Below, in pieces: positions 59,531 through 64,000 of a stretch of DNA of 64,000 nucleotides. The notes under the pieces were generated by a model. It was not told where the DNA came from. It made no database searches and worked only from the letters and a program-made list of their open reading frames with translations. Both the position numbers and the translations under genes were made by a program. Position 1 is the first letter of the stretch, and each line of letters begins with the position of its first letter. Origin of the DNA: Trichodelitschia bisporula (Eukaryota; Ascomycota; Dothideomycetes; Phaeotrichales; Phaeotrichaceae); NCBI GenBank assembly GCA_010356995.1, contig ML996687.1:1645148-1709147 (forward strand), given 5' to 3'.

Positions 59531-60656
59531 ATGTGGGGAATATCCTACTGGGCTGTGCCCATCTTCTCCGCCTTGGTGTGGCTGGCTATGCTTCTTGCGA
59601 TGCTGCTCTTCTGGATCACAAAGGGCAAGCCAATCTACCCATCCATGGCTGAGGGGCAGCGCATCGCGTAAGTTAGAAGGACACATACTTCTGGAGCATC
59701 ACTGATTGCTGTAGATATATCTCCGATGTCGGCACCACGGAATTGAAGCCGCTTTTTATAGCCATGGGAACAGTATCCGTCGTTACACTGGACCTTGCCT
59801 TCATTGCGGAGCGTTGGCTGCGTCACCGCGGCCGGCTTGCACCAAATACATCCATGACACAGAAAGCTCTGTCGGGTGCTTCCATCATCTGCTCTATTGG
59901 CGGTGCAGCTGGCTTGATTCTCCTCACCATTTTCGACACCCTGCATCATCACCGGCTTCATGACGTCTTCCTGTGTGTTTTCATGTAAGATTCACCTGTT
60001 CTGCAATGGCCGGTGCATACTAATAGCTCAGAATCGGCTACGTCCTCTCGGCTATCTTTATCTGCATTGAGTACCAGCGGCTTGGTCGCGCTTTCGATCG
60101 CTCTAAGATTATCCGAATCTCTTTCTGGATAAAACTGTTCTTCATCCTTGCCGAAATTGCATTGGCCATTGGTATGCCTAGCACACTTCCTTTTTCTTAT
60201 GTATGCTAACGTACCCCAGCGTTTGGTGTCGCAAACAAGACGAAGCACTACAATACTGGTGCTATTCTCGAATGGGTCATCGCTCTCGTATACACCTTCT
60301 ACGTCCTCTCCTTCTTCGTAGACTTTATTCCTGCTGTCCGTACAAAGCATCATCAGTCGGTTGAAACCGCAGAGTCAGCTGCCGTACGGCACGCCTCAGG
60401 GCAAAGCGGGACGGAGCCGCTGGCGATGAACACCAGTATGGGGCATCACAGCCAACCAGCTGCAGCGTACTACGGCAATGGGCACGCCGAGGCCTACGGA
60501 AACGGACACACGTCCGCTGAGTACGGTAATGGGCACCACTCCGCCAACTATGGAAATGGGCACACCTCCGCCAACTACGGCAATGGCTACGCAAATGGCT
60601 ACGGAAATGGCTACTCCAAACAGGGGAATGGCGTGGTTCCAGCACAAAACTTCTAA
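59531..60656 (+). CDS. Frag1/DRAM/Sfk1-family membrane protein with YGNGH repeat tail
   Basis: A 327-aa six-helix membrane protein of the Frag1/DRAM/Sfk1 family; yeast Sfk1 is a plasma-membrane protein linked to phosphoinositide and sterol homeostasis. Exons 59531..59667, 59715..59984, 60032..60171 and 60220..60656. Helix 1 is YWAVPIFSALVWLAMLLAML; the conserved loop reads YPSMAEGQRIAYISDVGTTE, typical of the family, followed by four or five further segments. FVDFIPAVRTKHH marks the exit from the last helix. The cytoplasmic tail (about 235-327) contains at least five YGNGH pentads with 3-5 residue spacers, turning into YGNGY, ending VVPAQNF. I have not seen this tail in the family. A CRE-like palindrome lies in the promoter. 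Confidence 0.88.
60469..60617 (+). repeat. YGNGH-encoding tandem repeat
   Basis: Imperfect 18-27-base units, each with a core like TACGGCAATGGGCAC, encode YYGNGHAEA, YGNGHTSAE, YGNGHHSAN, YGNGHTSAN, YGNGYANG and YGNGYSK. The unit length varies, as expected for replication slippage. Confidence 0.85.
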
Positions 60657-61867
60657 GCACTGCCACTTGACTTTCTTCTGGTGTTTTAGTCTGGCGTTTT
60701 AGCGACATATGGAAATCAGTGGGGATGTTTTCTGGGCATCAGATCTCCATGGAACAGGTGTTTGTGAGCAATGTATTACATGGGAATGCACGAACATGGT
60801 GAGGTATACGGTAAATCAGGGCGGTAAGCGCACAACGTTAGATTCTAATGTACACTATCGCATAAGTCCAACAGTTTCTGCTTTGCGAAGTCAACATCCG
60901 TCCTCAATGTGGAAGGGCTTTGCCTTGGCCTTTCATGTCCCTATCGTCTGCCGTCCGGCAAGTCTAGACCCGGACGGTCAGCTGTTACCATGTGGTCAAT
61001 GCTCGATAGGCATGATTTTCCGGGGTAAATATCCAGGATGTGAATCCAGTCCAGAGTGAGCCACCGCGCTTGGCCACCGGAATCGACCTCGATTGATGTT
61101 CACTCCAGTGTGCATTTGGTACCAACGCCAATGGCGTGCTAAGGATGTACAGCCTGTCAGTTGCGAAAAGGCTTTGGACGGAGGTTCAGCTCCGTTACGT
61201 CTAAGTTGGATATACTTGGCAATATATCTCCCCACAGGGCACGGCACGGTCTCCCCTCCCCCACACTTGATATTGACTCGCTGCAGGCACCTCGCTCCGA
61301 ACCCAAGCCTAAACTTTAATCGGCTGGCTGGTTCACTCCGGGTCCTGAGCGAACGAGGACCATTCTGCGAGGCTGGATGCCGGTACGTCCTGCCGGGCAA
61401 CATCTATTGGTCTATCAGCCACCATAGCCATCCACATTAATCTAGCCAACACACATCGTGAATGTCGCGAATACGAGCATTCGGTGCAGTGTTTCTTTAA
61501 CAGATTGGCCTGAATGCTAATCGAGCTGGTTCGCAGGAAAAGAACTCAAAGAAGCAGTTCTAGTTCGCTGCTTGTCCTACCGTTGCGTTTACCTAGTTGT
61601 TCCCCGGAATATCAGATTTCCGTTTCTGGTGGCCCAACAGCTACCATCTAGTTTAGGGAAGACGCCATGGTGCTATACAAGCGTTCATGATGTGCATCTG
61701 ATGACCACTATTGACAAGCCCATTCCCCGGAAGTCTGGACCAAGCTTCGACATAATCCTCCGAGCGCATAGCCCTCCATCCACTATGTGAACTGCACCTG
61801 CTAACGCAGATATAACCCTCCCAGCTGGCCCACCTCTGTTGCAATCGCAGTATTCGCTCAGCAACCA
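60657..61867. other. Intergenic
   Basis: About 1.2 kb between two plus-strand genes. Open frames such as 60996-61403 (-) have no motif or splicing; nothing else seen. Confidence 0.45.
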
Positions 61868-63328
61868 ATGCCCCAATCGCCCATCATGAAGCATCTTACT
61901 CTCCTCACTCTCCCTCTCCTCGTTGCTGCCGCTCCGGCCCCTCTCGATAAGCGTCAAATGACCGGTATGACGGGTAAAATGGGCGGCGCCGGTGCAGCCT
62001 TCAGTATCCTGACAGGCCTTTGGCAAGTCCCTGCCGGCAACCCTCAAGTCCCCCTAAGCACCAAGGCTCTGGTCGCCGACATCGACACCAAGGCAAAACG
62101 CGAGCTCCTGCTATGGGGCCCGTTCATCCTGCCAGCAAAGAATGTACGTTCCTCCCTCTCTCTGTGGACCTCTCATCGGGCGGCTGCTGAAAAGCTAGGC
62201 AACGCATGGCCGTGGCGTGGGCATCAAGCTCGATCCGAACAGCGACGCATTTGGCGCAAAGTTGTCGGGACTCTGCAAAGACTGCACGGTACTCTTTGCC
62301 GAGGCGGATATTGCTAACAAAGATGGATCGCGGGCGGATGTGGGGACGGGAATCTACACGCATCATATCATCATGGTGGATTATGGGCGGAAGATGATCG
62401 ATAACCCTGTCTTGCCGCATTGCGGGACGACTGGTGCTACGGGCATATCGCCGACAACAGCCCAGTGGTTGCAGAATAACCTAATGCCTAAGGCGTCGGT
62501 CTTCATTGGAGGTGGAGGCTCGGGGGGCTCGGGGGGCCAGTTTGCGGTGAAGGGGAGCGATGTGAAAAGTGGGTTCCATATTGCGGAGAAGGATTCAATG
62601 TTGTTTACAACTGAGCTGGTCAACTACGACAACTGGGACAAGGAGATTTATCTCAGGCTCGACTACGAATACCTGACCGGGAAGCCACAGGGATATTTGG
62701 ACGTCGGGATTGGTGCCATTGATGTGGACGGCTGCACGGCTAGCCTGGAATTCCGTAAGGCTGTTGGGATGGACACCAGGATTGAGATCTTATTGACGGC
62801 CGAACAGATCCTCCCAGCGACAGGGCCATCACTATCAAATCCCCAGTGTGGGAAGTGATTGCGGACGGATATCTGGTTAGAATAAGTGAGTTGCGCGTCT
62901 CCCCGTTGTGGTCAAGACTGACAAAGTGATAGCTCCGCATTTGTTCGTCTTGTCTCCCAAGTCATACACTGAGCCCGGCTAACACCCATAGGCATGATGG
63001 CGGTGTTGATGCCAAGATCTTCCTCAATGGCGAGCATGTCTGCACGTCCAATGCCATCTACGGGACCAGCGAAGGAACCAGAGAAATCGACGGGAAGAAG
63101 TGGGAAACCATTAGCGGATACACTCCCTGCTCCAACGCCATTAAGATCAAGAAGGGCGACAGGTTGACCATGACTTCGGATTATGATTTGACAAAGTACA
63201 CACTGTAAGGCTGAATTCCTTCGCACGAACGGATAGGATACTGATGAGTGCACAGGAGACCCGATTCCGTTGATCATTCCATGGGTGCAGAGGCTATGGC
63301 GATGGCAACCTTCATATTTGCACATTAG
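61868..63328 (+). CDS. Secreted SURNod19-like protein
   Basis: A predicted secreted protein of 401 aa (395 if the ATG at 61886 is used). Exons 61868..62143, 62199..62754, 62808..62885, 62933..62942, 62992..63204 and 63256..63328. The signal peptide is MKHLTLLTLPLLVAAAPA, followed by LDKR, a Kex2-type cleavage site. Body blocks recalled from fungal SURNod19-domain proteins are GIKLDPNSDAFGAKLSGLC, DVGTGIYTHHIIMVDYG, ELVNYDNWDKEIYLRLDYEY and KPQGYLDVGIGAIDV. Then comes LHDGGVDAKIFLNGEHVC, WETISGYTPCSNAIKIKKGD and YDLTKYTL. The 10-base exon 4 supplies TPHL, restoring the HLHDGG motif. A GGGGSGGSGG linker interrupts the middle. The family name comes from a stress-upregulated nodulin; biochemical function is unknown. 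Confidence 0.82.
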
Positions 63329-63594
63329 AAGAAGCAGTGTACTTAATTAGGATGGTTTCTATCATCACCTGAGCGATGGTGTCTCTCAAGCACGTAAAAA
63401 TGTCATGATGATGTTAAGGCGCGGCGGTTTACAAATGCACGGACCTGGGAGGTTGCGGCAGGTGATGGACCGGAACAACCGTCCTGCCGAGGTTCAGATT
63501 CTTCCCAAAAAGGAGCTTTCGCTTTTCAGCTCTACTTCTTCCTCCCATCCCCCTCCATCATCATGTAACTATCCTCCACCCCGCCTCCATCATA
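63329..63594. promoter_or_regulatory. PEX10 upstream region
   Basis: 266 bases before the PEX10 start; the last 60 bases are a CT-rich leader. No specific site recognised. Confidence 0.4.
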
Positions 63595-64000
63595 ATGGCT
63601 CAAACCGATGATGGCCGCAACTTCCCCTTTGCTGCATCGCCCGACATCATCCGCTCCAACCAAAAGGACGCGTACTTCCAGGGCATCCTCCTTGAGCAGC
63701 TCTCCGAGATCGTGCGCAAGGTCAAGGGTGCTCGCTTTGCCCACAACTACACCTCGGAGACGCGGACGCTGGCCGATCTGCTGTACCTGGGTTTGACGAC
63801 GTTTATTGGCAACCGTACTCTCGGCGAAGAGTACTGCGACATCGTCCAGGTTGAGGATGACACTCGCCGCCTACCCAACATCTACCGCCGGTCGGGATAC
63901 ATCGTCACCAGTATCCTGCTTCCATACTCGCTGAACAAGATCCTTCCTACCTTCAGGCGACGCGTGCGCGCGAAGTTGGAGGCAGTGCTCAAGCGAAAGG
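63595..64000 (+). CDS. PEX10: Peroxin-10, N-terminal part (runs off the window)
   Basis: The first 135 codons of PEX10, a peroxisomal membrane RING E3 ligase that with PEX2 and PEX12 ubiquitinates the receptor PEX5 for recycling. The start ATG at 63595 opens MAQTDDGRNFPFAASPDIIR, followed by NQKDAYFQGILLEQLSEIVR, TRTLADLLYLGLTTFIGNRT and LGEEYCDIVQVEDDTRRLP, diagnostic of the Pex2/Pex12-type N-terminal domain of PEX10. The C-terminal RING finger lies beyond the window, so integrity cannot be judged. No intron is seen in this part. Confidence 0.93.
   Translation, partial: MAQTDDGRNFPFAASPDIIRSNQKDAYFQGILLEQLSEIVRKVKGARFAHNYTSETRTLADLLYLGLTTFIGNRTLGEEYCDIVQVEDDTRRLPNIYRRSGYIVTSILLPYSLNKILPTFRRRVRAKLEAVLKRK

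Overview
This window is nuclear DNA from a filamentous ascomycete (Pezizomycotina). Class Dothideomycetes is my best guess, but nothing in the sequence proves it. The evidence is dense protein genes on both strands, many 45-90 nt GT-AG introns with CTNAC-like branch points just before the acceptor, a C6 zinc-cluster regulator and ascomycete versions of SET1, GFA1, TIM23, LSM5 and INSIG. I could rebuild most gene models exon by exon. In every complete spliced model the exon lengths add up to a multiple of three and the joined protein matches its family.

Layout, left to right. 1-966: 3' end of a Dal5-type MFS permease. 1177-4396: a thioesterase and a 4-coumarate-CoA-ligase-like enzyme in divergent orientation; the ligase ends in the peroxisomal signal AKL. 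5455-14776: three minus-strand housekeeping genes, SET1 (H3K4 methyltransferase), RIB4 (lumazine synthase) and GFA1 (glucosamine-6-phosphate synthase). 17973-24215: a Zn2Cys6 regulator, TIM23 and RPL38. 24614-29761: a small Ish1-like membrane protein, a DUF3074 protein and a SAM plus HMG-box protein. 33758-37905: LSM5 and, divergently, a large DEDDy 3'-5' exonuclease.

38531-45771 is the most unusual stretch: three intron-less plus-strand genes about 3 kb apart encode diverged paralogues of a cysteine-rich family. All share a CxxC...CxxC pair, a VCCxCG knuckle and a CxxCxHxxCxxC cluster, followed by unrelated disordered tails. I know no function for this family. An MFS transporter follows (46257-48141), then about 5 kb of GC-rich DNA with no intact gene and possible remains of another transporter.

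53137-64000 returns to ordinary genes: an amino-acid permease, an Ap4A phosphorylase, an INSIG protein, a Frag1/DRAM/Sfk1 membrane protein with a YGNGH repeat tail, a secreted SURNod19-like protein with a 10-nt exon, and the start of PEX10.

The genes do not form one pathway. There is no polyketide synthase, NRPS or terpene-cyclase backbone, so this is not a classical secondary-metabolite cluster. The plausible local units are the CoA-ligase/thioesterase pair, the LSM5/exonuclease divergent pair and the cysteine-rich tandem array. I found no tRNA, rRNA, CRISPR or intact transposon.
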